NCBI GenBank assembly: GCA_026770615.1 | Contig: MU632013.1 | Coordinates: forward strand, 3,303-15,626 | Direction of reading: 5' to 3' | Origin: Pavlovales sp. CCMP2436 | Lineage: Eukaryota; Haptophyta; Pavlovophyceae; Pavlovales | DNA length: 12,324 bases | Shown here: piece by piece, positions 1 through 7,237 of the stretch | Numbering within the stretch: position 1 is the stretch's first letter | Layout of the letters: the number at the start of each line of letters is the position of its first letter | Position numbers and translations under genes: made by a program | The notes under the pieces: model-generated | What the model was told of the DNA's origin: nothing | Database searches by the model: none | The model's input: the letters and a program-made list of their open reading frames with translations, nothing else

Positions 1-94
1 AAGGAAGATACACTTAAGGAAGATACACTTAAGGAAGATACACTAAGGAAGATACACTAAGGAAGATACACTTAAGGAAGATACACTAAGGAAG
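1..94. repeat. 14/15-bp tandem repeat (AAGGAAGATACACT[T])n
   Basis: Six full units and one partial unit of AAGGAAGATACACT stand head to tail. Some units carry an extra T, giving a 15-15-14-14-15-14 pattern. The array begins at the window edge and may continue to the left. It lies on the intron side of the Patched-like gene's last visible exon and has no evident coding role. Confidence 0.95.
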
Positions 95-367
95 AAGCAG
101 AGGCAGAGGTAGAGGCAGCAGACGCGCAGCAGCAGACGCGTAGCAGCAGACGCGCAGCAGCAGACGCAGCAGCAGTAGATGCAGCAGCAGTAGACGCGCA
201 GCAGCAGACGCGCAAGCAGCAGACGCAGCAGCAGCAGACGCAGACGCAGCAGACGCAGACGCAGCAGACGCAGACGCAGCAGACGCAGACGCAGCAGACG
301 CAGACGCAGCAGACGCAGCAGCAGCAGCAGCAGCAGACGCCGCAGCCGCCGCAGACGCCGCCGCCGC

Positions 368-398
<31 letters not shown>

Positions 399-415
399 GC
401 CGCAGCCGCAGCCCC

Positions 416-450
<35 letters not shown>

Positions 451-475
451 AGAAGAAGAAGAAGAAGAAGAATGG
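95..475. repeat. Compound triplet-repeat tract (CAG, CAGACG, CCG, AAG)
   Basis: The tract passes from purine-rich CAGAGG units through GCAGCAGACGC and (GCAGACGCA)n units to a pure (CCG)n block near 355-405, then (CAG)n near 415-446 and (AAG)n near 447-471. The triplet periodicity leaves all frames open, which produces long artefactual homopolymer reading frames on both strands. On the minus strand it follows a plausible splice donor at 500, so it is most simply read as expanded repeat DNA inside an intron. Confidence 0.9.
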
Positions 476-500
476 TAATAATGGTAATAGCATTCATTAC

Positions 501-1674
501 ATCGCAGCCCTTGTCGTCGCACTGCTTCGAGTTCACGTCCGGGCACACGTCCACGCAGTAGGCGGAGGTCGCCTTGCGGCAGTTGCTTCGCTGCGTGTCG
601 TCGTCGTAATACTGGCAGTCCATCACGCTCGCGCCGCTGAACCACTTGCCCGGCGCAAAGCAAGGCGAGTCGTCGCGCGCGATGGAGACCATGCAGGGGA
701 TCTTCTGCTCTTCCCAGTGGTTGAGCGCGAAGAGCACGCGCTTGTTCGTTAGCTTCTTGATCACGCGGCTGTCGTATTTGAAGACGGCCAGGATGCTGGT
801 CTGACCGCAGTCTGGGCCTGCACCAGTACATGAATTCAGCAAACACAAATGAGAGCGTGCTTTTATCTGTGAGACATATTCGGTAGGCCAATTGAAACGG
901 TTACAGCAGAGTTGTTTACTATGTAGCCACATATCTTGAACGTGCATGTGTGTACAGGCAAGCATCGGTGGTTTAAAAAGAAAAAGAATAACACACCGAA
1001 TCGGTAGCACTTGCGCTGTACGCCCTCGCTGAAGCCGATGCCCTCGTTGTAGGCCCACTGCCCGTCCACCTCCTCGAGTGTCTTCTTGTCGATGTTGGGG
1101 AACTGCGCTATGGCCGCCGCACCGCCGTCAATCTGCAGCAATTTGACGCGTTCTTCGATCTCACGGAGCTCTTTCATGATGGTGGCGTCGAGCATTGATG
1201 TGCCCGCATGTGTGGGCGTCGCAATGTAAGCGCTGAAGCTGAGCTCGCCCGGCCACGTGCTGTCTACGTAGTCTTTGTGGGTAAGCGCCAGCGCGCCGCG
1301 CGGCACCCACTGGCGACGCATAGAGTAAGGGAGGGTGCGTATGGTGGTAATCACAAACGGCAAGTCAGACGGTGCGGCACCCACTGGGCGACGCACGGGA
1401 TATGGGTCCGAGGTTGCGGAGGCGATATACGGGGTGGGCCGTGGAGCCCTGCCCTATCCCTCACCTGCTTTTCTGGGCGCGACTCGTTGAATTGGAAGGA
1501 CCACCCGCCGCCCATGAATACTGTCAAAAGCAATGACCCCGCGATGAACTTGCGCGGGCGGCGGCAGATGACGCGCGCCATGCTCTCGAAGCGCGGCTCG
1601 AGGTCGAGAGCACGCTTCGTGCGCGCCATACAGGTTTCCTCTGCCTCGGGCTTCATCGGCTCCACCGACTTCAT
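501..1674 (-). CDS. Patched/SSD (RND)-like membrane protein, N-terminal exons, partial
   Basis: I predict three exons on the minus strand: 1674-1465, 1309-997 and 817-501, joined in phases 0 and 1 to give 280 residues, with the rest beyond the left edge. The ATG at 1674 is the first in frame after an upstream GTG. Residues 43-60 form a hydrophobic segment (FIAGSLLLTVFMGGGWSF) after a basic stretch. Next come RPEKQ-WVPRGALALTHKDYV, an N-glycosylation-type NES, and a long Cys-containing extracytoplasmic-like region (RKCYRFGPDCGQTSILAVF; then several Cys before DDKGCD). One TM followed by a large loop beginning RPE..WVP and containing C..FG..C..SILA is how Patched/dispatched-type sterol-sensing permeases begin. 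The transport domains are not visible, so the family call is an inference. A solute carrier or an unrelated surface protein remains possible. Confidence 0.55.
818..996 (-). other. Intron 2 of the Patched-like gene (179 nt)
   Basis: The donor is CGATTCG/GTGTGT, followed by a T-rich run. The acceptor is ACTGGTGCAG/GCCCAG, phase 1. The join restores KCYRFG-PDCGQTSILAVF. The intron is distinctly AT-richer than the flanking exons, and the reading frame across it has no protein-like composition. Confidence 0.65.
1310..1464 (-). other. Intron 1 of the Patched-like gene (155 nt)
   Basis: The donor is AAAAGCAG/GTGAGG and the acceptor GCGTCGCCAG/TGGGTG, both phase 0. Joining them gives RPEKQ-WVPRG, which reads smoothly across the junction. 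The intron contains a second near-identical copy of the acceptor region (see findings). Confidence 0.65.
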
Positions 1675-1938
1675 GCCTCCTTCCTTCGCACGGCCTGGCA
1701 GCACGCACTTTCTAGCTAAGGATGTGTGAACCGAATCTTCGCGAGACTTCCGACGGGCTCAGTTTTGTTTTTAAACGTTTTAAACAGTGACAGGCAGGGA
1801 GAACAACGAGAGTCGGCCGTGCCGAGATTTTCGTGTCTGCTCTTAGCGGTGGGGACGGTATCCGTGTGCCCGGGGTGGATCCCTTGATCTGAGTGTTTCA
1901 ACCCTCGGGTTCAGTGCGAGCCTCCCGGGGAAGGACGT
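1675..1938. other. Intergenic, nothing recognised
   Basis: This spacer lies between the start of the Patched-like gene and the end of the next minus-strand gene, so it should hold the Patched-like gene's promoter. I see no TATA box, RNA gene or repeat. A T-rich stretch (GTTTTGTTTTTAAACG) near 1761 is the only visible low-complexity segment. Confidence 0.4.
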
Positions 1939-2447
1939 TTATTTACTCGGGCAATAAGAATAAGGGCAAATTTTAGGCTGAGGCTCAGTTTCTGGGGGTT
2001 GGGGCAAGGCAGGGGTACAGGGGATCGCGGGCAATAAGAAGAGGGTATCCTTGAAGAGGGTACGGCTCAGCACGAAGAGCGAGCCTTGGTCGGCGGCAAT
2101 GTAGGCGATGAAGGGTGCCTGCGGGTAGGCCGAGCTGACCAGGATGAGCACTTCCGTCGCACGATGGATGATTTCACACAGTACTTGGGTCAGGTGGAGA
2201 CCTGTCAGGGGACGTATTTCTACATATTTACACAGTAATTTAAAAAAAAAATGGAGGGCGGCAGACAGGTTGCGTGTACGCCCATGCAAATTGCATCGGT
2301 GTACACGCACGAGTGCGCCTCAAGAGGTGCCAGCAGTTGCGCCGTCGAGTTCCCCACGTCACGCTCGCGCTGCTGCACCCCGCGGACGAGCGCCATGAGC
2401 GCGCTGCCGCCTAGATTGCCACAACATCGCACCTCCTCCACCATCCC
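1939..2447 (-). CDS. Unidentified spliced gene, two protein-like exons
   Basis: Two minus-strand blocks look coding but are not in one continuous frame. Block A, from the ATG at 2444, reads MVEEVRCCGNLGGSALMALV and continues through QQRERDVGNSTAQLLAPLEAHSC to about 2310. Block B, from about 2201 or 2183, reads VLCEIIHRATEVLILVSSAY and then PQAPFIAYIAADQGSLFVLS, ending at TAA 1941-1939. The AT-rich segment between them (about 2210-2305) looks like an intron, but no GT donor gives the right phase with the two AG candidates (2203-2202 and 2185-2184), so the junction is unresolved. The terminal proline-rich stretch (TPALPQPPETEPQP) may be 3' untranslated sequence read through. I do not recognise the family. 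Confidence 0.4.
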
Positions 2448-2566
2448 TGCTATCGCCTGCCATGACTATTATGCCTGACGTCGACCAAGTCATTGAGTGA
2501 ACACCAAGCCTGTTGAACCATGCTGAGCCGCTAGTAATAATTTAATCAAGCTATAAAGTTAACTAG

Positions 2567-2691
2567 TTACTATGGATTCAGACTGGCGTCTGACCGTCAT
2601 GGAATTGTGCTGGTCTGAGCGAAGCGTTACCCATTGCCTGCTGCGTATCTTAGTCGGCTGCGCTGGCTTGGGCGCCACCGCGCGCGCCGAT
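2567..2691 (+). repeat. Dispersed repeat family R1, copy 1
   Basis: This copy runs from TTACTATGGATTCA to CGCGCGCCGAT and aligns along its length with the copy at 6069-6197. Shared blocks include GGCGTCTGAC, CCATTGCCTGCTGCGT and the 19-nt CTTAGTCGGCTGCGCTGGC. It is the most diverged of the three copies. It sits between two minus-strand genes and carries no coding capacity. The family could be a SINE or a short non-autonomous DNA element. Confidence 0.85.
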
Positions 2692-2728
2692 AATTTATAA
2701 TTCCGCTCGAGACTCCTTCATCGTCGGT

Positions 2729-3376
2729 TCATAAGATCGGGCTGAGGCTTATATGTATGGACACGGCTGCGGCCTTGCCAGCCTCGGGAGCCCGGCTCTC
2801 AGACCCGCTTAAAACAGCTGCACCCGGCGCGTACGCGCGCGCGGTGGCTGGAGCTACGCCAACCTCGGCCGCCTGTCTCGACTGAGCCGCCTCGTGGGCA
2901 GCAGCAGCAACCGCCGCAGCCGCAGCTGCAGCCGCAGCAGCCGCCGCAGCCGCAGCCGCAGCCTCGTGGTCACAGGCTGTGATCTCGGCTGCGGCTGCAA
3001 CAGCAGCGAGCTCGGCAGCAGCTGCAGCGGCAGCAACAGCGGCGGCGGCGGCGGCGGCGGCGGCGGTGACAGCCGCCTGCTCGGATACCGCCCGGTTGCG
3101 TGCCGCTTCCTCCCTTGAATGCGCGAGTGCCATCTCCCTCGCCTCGGCTCAGACGCGAGCAGCATCGGCCGCAGCCTGGAGGATCGGAGTGGTAGCGGAT
3201 GCCTCCGTCGTAGACGTGGCAGCGGCAGTGGCGTGCTCGTCGTGCTCACGCACGTGCGTCGTCAGCTCGGCCGAGGTGTGCGCGATGAACGCGCAGCCCG
3301 CCTAACCGTGCGGGATGCCGCGTTTGCGGCCGCGCGAGCCGTCACTGGCCGAGCCGTCGCCCAAGCCGTCGCCCAT
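2729..3376 (-). pseudogene. C2H2-finger plus alanine-rich coiled-coil-like gene, interrupted by two stops
   Basis: From the ATG at 3376 (GACATGG context) one minus-strand frame of 216 codons runs to TGA at 2731-2729. It begins MGDGLGDGSASDGSRGRKRG, a Gly/Arg basic stretch. Next is a zinc-finger-like CAFIAHTSAELTTHVREH with Cys28, His41 and His45 in the same spacing as the fingers at the right end of the window. A Thr/Ala linker follows, then AEAREMALAHSREEAARNRA and long polyalanine. TAG at codon 25 (3304-3302) falls where the finger's first cysteine would be in a C-x2-C layout. TGA at codon 76 (3151-3149) interrupts the helical, charged region. There is no frameshift. I read it as a decayed nuclear protein gene. 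The polyalanine part alone could be an artefact of GCN repeats, but the finger and charged heptads argue for former coding. Confidence 0.45.
2898..3067. repeat. GCN/CAG-type triplet-repeat region
   Basis: Imperfect GCAGCAGCAACCGCCGCAGCC-type triplets end in a pure (GGC)n run near 3041-3064. On the minus strand they encode the polyalanine of the neighbouring interrupted gene. In other frames they give meaningless poly-Arg, poly-Ser or poly-Leu reading frames. Confidence 0.85.
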
Positions 3377-4769
3377 GTCCACGGGGGTTGCAGCTCAGTC
3401 GCCGGCCGACCCGCCCGCCGTCGAGTCGCGTGGGGCTCGACTCGACGCCGCCCCGCTCGAGCTCGTGAAGCGCAGTGGTACACGCAGTGGCGCACGCTCG
3501 CCCAGACGAATGGCGCACAGCGAGTAGGCCAACTTCCAGCCGTTTGACCTGCTCGACGACGGCCTCGTCCTCGCGATCCTCCGCTGCCTCGACGAGCCCG
3601 AGTCGCTCGGCTGCGCCGCGCAGGTTAGCACGCGCTTCGCCGAGCTGAGCGAGGAGCCCTACGCCTGGAAGCCGCTACTCGACTTGGCGCTGTCATCGAG
3701 CGGCAAGGGCTTGCTTTCGCTGCCAAGCGAGGGGGCGGGCTGGCGCGAGCGGTACAAGTAGTGGCACGCGCTCAGCTCGCTCGCGTGGTCGCACTGCCCG
3801 CCGGCGGCCGGCTCGGCCCAGCCGTCGGCGCGCAACGGGCACGGCGCGGCAGCGGTGAGCGCCGACTGCGCCTACGTGTTCGGCGGCTGCAGTGAGTAAG
3901 ACAAGCGGCTGAACGATCTATGGATGCTCCGATGCGACTCAGCGGCTACTGGTACGGCCTCGTGGGAGCTGGTCGCGCCGAGCTCGGAGCACACCCTGAT
4001 CGCCCGCGCCGCGGCCACGCTCTCGCCCGTCACGCTGAGCGACTCGGCGCACCCCGTGGGGCTGCTCCTGTTCGGCGGATACGACGGTGGGAGCTACTTC
4101 GACGACGTGTGGCTCTTCGACACGTGCACCGCCGCGTGGACGATGCTGCTCCCGCACACTGCACAGGCCGCCGACGCGAGCGTGCGGCCCGACGGGCGGT
4201 TTGGGCACTCGGCGATCAGACACAACAGCAGCTCGGCGGTGGTCTTCTTTGGCGGCACGGTGGATGAAGGCTATGTCAACGGCGTGCTTTCGTTCAGCGT
4301 GCGCACGCGCCACTGGACGCGGCACGAGTGCCCCGGCGCGAGCCCGAGCCCGCGCTACCTCCACGCGGCATGCCGTGTGGCGGAGAGCATGTATGTACTT
4401 GGGGGTCGCACGGGAAGGGGGGCGCTCAACGACCTGTGGGAGTACGCCCTAGACACGCGTGCGTGGACGCAGGTGGGCAGCGCACGGTGGAGCGCGCCGT
4501 CCCCGCGCGTGGGCCACTCCCTCGTCCCCCTCGGCAACCGGCTGGTGGTATTTGGCGGTTGACTGAGCAACTCGGTGCTCGACCCGGCGCTGCACTGCTT
4601 CAACCTGCAACACCGGCGGTGGAGCGACCTCGCGGTGGGCAGCGAGCACCCGGGCGTGCGCATGGCCCACGTGATGATCCCGTGTGGAGGTGGCGTCCTC
4701 ATCTTCGGCGGGCGCGGCTCGAGCAACGAGTGCGTCAACGACACCTCCCTGCTGCGCGTGAGGCCGTGA
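3315..4769 (+). pseudogene. F-box/kelch-repeat protein gene with four in-frame stops
   Basis: One plus-strand frame of 485 codons is protein-like throughout. An F-box-type segment at codons 77-118 (FDLLDDGLVLAILRCLDEPE, ending near RFAELSEEPYAWKPL) is followed by about six kelch repeats. Examples are YVFGGCSE, LLLFGGYDGGSYFDDVWLFD, VVFFGGTVDEGYVNGVL, MYVLGGRTGRGALNDLWEY, RLVVFGG and VLIFGGRGSSNECVND, each with the usual GG and downstream W. F-box/kelch proteins are normally substrate receptors of SCF ubiquitin ligases. The frame is broken by TAG 3525-3527, TAG 3759-3761, TAA 3897-3899 and TGA 4560-4562, with no indel. The last two fall inside kelch blades whose spacing is otherwise perfect. 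Possible starts are ATG 3315, 3375 or 3510; none lies between the first stop and the F-box. Alternatives are base-calling errors, or an upstream intron ending at the first TAG. Confidence 0.7.
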
Positions 4770-4992
4770 TCCGATCCGCGCCAACGCTGACGAGTCGGAG
4801 TGCTGATGGAACTGAGCAATGCTTGCGATCGATGATACGACTGCGCTGCGCTGCACAATCAGTTATGCCGAGACTTGTAAATTTGCATGAAATGCCAAGA
4901 CAGTCACACAGTGACGTAATTATATCTAGCCGATCACTCCGACTCACCGAGTCCAGGGCGACTCCTCGTGAGTCGGCCGCCAGCGATCACGA

Positions 4993-5157
4993 CTAGCAGT
5001 AACAAGGCGGTACGATCTGACTATGTGAAAGTTGGGGATCGTGGAGTGTACAAGTGTACCGCGCGCGAGAAGTTGATGGAATTGAACAGTCTTCCGAGCC
5101 GCTGTAGCGCTCCATCTTCATGCCGGCACTCACGTCGATATCCTCTGACGACGCCAT
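4993..5157 (-). CDS. Possible small ORF or first exon, 54 aa
   Basis: The minus-strand ATG at 5157 opens MASSEDIDVSAGMKMERYSG and ends at TAG 4995-4993. The N-terminal acidic, Met-rich part looks more protein-like than the tail. After MASSEDID the DNA reads GTGAGT, a good splice-donor match, so only the first eight codons may be exonic. There is no recognisable domain, and chance is a real alternative. Confidence 0.15.
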   Translation of the reverse strand: MASSEDIDVSAGMKMERYSGSEDCSIPSTSRARYTCTLHDPQLSHSQIVPPCYC

Positions 5158-5210
5158 CGCCGATATCGAATTTTTAAGTTCAGCGCCTTGCAGTTATGAG
5201 AAATCATCTG

Positions 5211-5227
5211 GTGAGTGAGTGAGTGAG
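5211..5227. repeat. (GTGA)n microsatellite
   Basis: Four tandem GTGA units and a final G. It is a simple repeat in intergenic DNA. Confidence 0.9.
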
Positions 5228-5387
5228 ACAAGGAGCCCACCAAATCGTCCCCACCGCTGAACATCCCTATGTGAAGAGGGACGGGCGGGAGGCATTGCCA
5301 GTGCTCCCCGTCGCGTTTTTCAACGCGGCGTTGCGCCTGTAGCGGCGCGAGTTCCTCGCGACGTCGGTTGTAATGAAGTGACTGGCA

Positions 5388-5426
5388 TTAAGAAAGCTGG
5401 GAATCCGACGGAGGCCCAGTTTCTTA
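5388..5426. repeat. Hairpin formed by inverted copies of the R2 motif
   Basis: TTAAGAAAGCTGGG at 5388-5401 is the reverse complement, with one bulged G, of CCCAGTTTCTTA at 5415-5426, separated by a 13-nt loop. The right arm is a copy of the dispersed motif TGAGGCCCAGTTTCTTAA. Confidence 0.7.
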
Positions 5427-5447
5427 GGGTTTCTTAGGCCCCCAGTG

Positions 5448-5455
5448 GCAGTGAG
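5448..5455. repeat. Left target-site duplication GCAGTGAG
   Basis: GCAGTGAG directly abuts the left end of the palindromic element and is repeated at 6288-6295 on its right. Including the next G makes the match 9 bp. Confidence 0.85.
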
Positions 5456-6287
5456 GGGTCATGGCTACTTCCGGATCCGTTTTACATATACTTCCGGGTC
5501 CGCGTCGTGAAGTGACCTAAAGCGGATCCGTGGGGTCAGAAGCGGATCCGTATGTGCTAGAAATGGATCCGCGCGCGCACTTGAGCGAAAAGCGGATCTG
5601 TCCGGCGCTCCTGGGCGTAAAGCGGATTCGCGAGGTAAATGTCGGGCTGAAAAGCTGCAAAAAGTTTTCCGAGATAGCTCGGACCTCACGGAGTGCGAGA
5701 AGCAGATCCGCGCATGCTATAAGTGGATCACAACGCGCAAAACTAGCGAGCGACGCATCGACGCCCACCGCCACATTGGCGCCCATCGCTCCTAGACGGC
5801 CAAATGCATGCTGCGGCTGAGGGGCTGAGCGTGCAGTCGCTTGCGCGCTCCGGCGGCGCAGCGACGCGAGGTTCGAGCTATCTCGGAAAGCTTTTTGCAG
5901 CTTTTTAGCCGACATTTACCTCGCGGATCCGCTTTACGCCCAGGAGCGCTGGACGGATCCGCTTTTCGCTCAAGTGTGCGCGCGGATCCGTTTCTATCCC
6001 ATACGGATCCGCTTTTGACCCCACGGATCCGCTTTAGGTCACTCCGCGACGCGGACCCGGAAGTATATTTACTGATAGGGATTCAAGCTGGCGTCTGACT
6101 GTTCTGAATGTTGTGCTAGTCTGAGCGCTGCGTCGCCCATTGCCTGCTGCGTGCCTTAGTCGGCTGCGCTGGCTTGGGCGCCACCGCGCGTGCCGATGGA
6201 TCTCCGGTAGTGTGCCCGGGCAAGGGCGTTTAGGGAGATGATCTGCTGGTTGCTGTTTGTAAACGGATCCGAAACTAGCCATGACCC
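5456..6287. mobile_element. Palindromic (foldback/MITE-like) DNA transposon with nested insert
   Basis: The left arm 5456-5687 (232 nt) and the right arm 5868-6287 (230 nt once the 190-nt insert is removed) are inverted copies with scattered mismatches. They surround a 180-nt centre. Both ends read GGGTCATGGCTA going inward, and both are bordered by the direct repeat GCAGTGAG(G). The arms contain repeated AGCGGATCCG units at 5521, 5541, 5591 and 5621 with mirrored copies. No transposase frame is present, so the element must be non-autonomous. Long terminal inverted repeats with 8-9 bp duplications are typical of Mutator-like elements. hAT, Merlin and P families also make about 8-bp duplications, so the superfamily is open. 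Confidence 0.9.
6069..6258 (+). mobile_element. 190-nt insert nested in the palindrome, carrying R1 copy 2
   Basis: The left arm of the palindrome, reverse-complemented, reads GGAAGTATAT-GTAAAACGG. The right arm reads the same except that 190 nt lie between GGAAGTATAT (ending 6068) and GTAAACGG (from 6259). Positions 6069-6197 of the insert match R1 copy 1, and 6069-6163 match copy 3. Positions 6198-6258 are not present in the other copies here. The insert starts TTTAC and is followed by GTAAA, a possible 5-bp inverted end. No clear target duplication is visible. Confidence 0.85.
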
Positions 6288-6295
6288 GCAGTGAG
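6288..6295. repeat. Right target-site duplication GCAGTGAG
   Basis: This is an exact copy of 5448-5455. It continues into GGCCCAGTTTCTTAA, showing that the palindrome inserted into a copy of the R2 motif. Confidence 0.85.
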
Positions 6296-6309
6296 GCCCA
6301 GTTTCTTAA
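6292..6309 (+). repeat. R2 motif TGAGGCCCAGTTTCTTAA
   Basis: This full-length copy matches 6677-6694 exactly. Degenerate copies lie at 5411-5426, 6339-6356, 6642-6659 and 1979-1996. Confidence 0.75.
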
Positions 6310-7237
6310 TTGCTAATCTGGCTCTGTTTGAACGGCAGTGAGGCTTAGTTTCTGAAGCCCCCTTGTCTGTTCCTTCTTAATTGCTTTAGGTGTTTTTTCC
6401 AGCCTTACGTCCGCCCCCAGGTAAGGCCTAGCCCCACGTACGTTATTCTGAAGGACCAGAGATAGGGGCAGTGCGAGGACTAGGGCATGGGGAAGAGGGG
6501 CAAGGCTTGGACATGGGTTTAGGAACTAAGTACTCTTCTCGGCAAGACCACCGGCCTCTATAAATTCCCTCTTTAAAATCTAAGAAAACCTTAAAAAAAT
6601 CGAGGCTATTTTTTTCTTCGTTCTTAAGGTGCCTCGCCATATGAGGCCCATTTTCTTCACTTCCTCCCAACAACATTGAGGCCCAGTTTCTTAATGCCCA
6701 ACTTTCGTAATGCCCGTCTATGACTGTATCTTACTCCGCGCGTCTTTTCTCTGATCCTTGCGCATCATCTCCAGCTTGGATTCTTCTGCTATTCCGGCGC
6801 GCCCGCGCGCCCCTCCCCGTAGGCGCTCAGCGTGCGGCCCACGAGACTTTGGGTCTAAGAAGGGGGTTAGAGGGTTGGGCTCCACGGTATGTCCACGGGG
6901 AAATGGGGGTGGGCGGAGGCTACGTCTTCTCTTCTTCTCCTCTTCTGTAGAAAAAGAAGGTTCAATTCGAAGTCTTGAACAGTAGGTAGGGCTCAATTCG
7001 ATACGGCATACAGCTATCGACACTTAGCGGTTAGCGCGCGCGCAGCCGCAGGAGCGAACAAAGCCTACAGACTATAAAATTCTCCGCATCCAGAAAAAGG
7101 CGTTACTGCCATTTTCGAGTCGTGTAGTACACCGCCGCCAGAGTTAGAGTGTCCAAAATTATTATAGTTATACAGTATTAGTTCTATATATTAAATGCAG
7201 AGTAGCTACGTCGAGGCACTGCTCAAGCCCTATTGGC
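6310..7237. other. Intergenic region with R2 motifs, no gene seen
   Basis: This region lies downstream of Mcm10 and right of the palindrome. R2 motif copies occur at 6339-6356, 6642-6659 and 6677-6694. The rest is mixed-composition DNA with T-rich runs (6598-6616) and short open frames in both strands that lack protein-like composition. The Mcm10 3' untranslated region must lie at its right end, in the AT-rich stretch 7141-7199. No canonical AATAAA is visible there on the minus strand. Confidence 0.5.
6677..6694 (+). repeat. R2 motif TGAGGCCCAGTTTCTTAA, second exact copy
   Basis: This copy is identical over 18 nt to 6292-6309 and follows a degenerate copy at 6642-6659 by 35 nt. Confidence 0.75.

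Larger units (their letters stand above)
4770..5447. other. Intergenic region, no convincing gene
   Basis: The stretch follows the kelch reading frame and precedes the palindromic element. It contains a (GTGA)n microsatellite at 5211-5227, a short hairpin at 5388-5426, and a weak 54-codon minus-strand reading frame. No RNA gene or terminator signature was seen. Confidence 0.5.

Noticed and set aside
1..94. CRISPR-like array
   Set aside because: Units are contiguous 14-15 bp tandem repeats with no unique spacers.
43..493. Long open frames through the triplet-repeat tract on the minus strand
   Set aside because: Pure repeat translation (poly-Leu, poly-Ala, poly-Cys or poly-Gly depending on frame). 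All frames are open because the repeat is a triplet, and a splice donor precedes it.
3891..3950. GTGAGTAAG at 3891 as a splice donor removing the TAA in the kelch gene
   Set aside because: A matching AG exists near 3941, but the bases between encode DKRLNDLWML, a typical kelch blade, so removing them would destroy the repeat.
3525..4562. Stop-codon reassignment to explain the kelch gene
   Set aside because: All three stop types are involved, and Mcm10 in the same window uses TGA as its terminator with no internal stops. A variant code would need context dependence that the sequence does not show.
2729..4769. C-to-T deamination (RIP-like) as the cause of the six stops
   Set aside because: Any TAA, TAG or TGA can come from CAA, CAG or CGA by one C-to-T change, so the pattern carries no information without an intact copy to compare.
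5465..6098. Open frames inside the palindromic element
   Set aside because: They occur in mirrored pairs produced by the inverted repeat and have no transposase-like motif.
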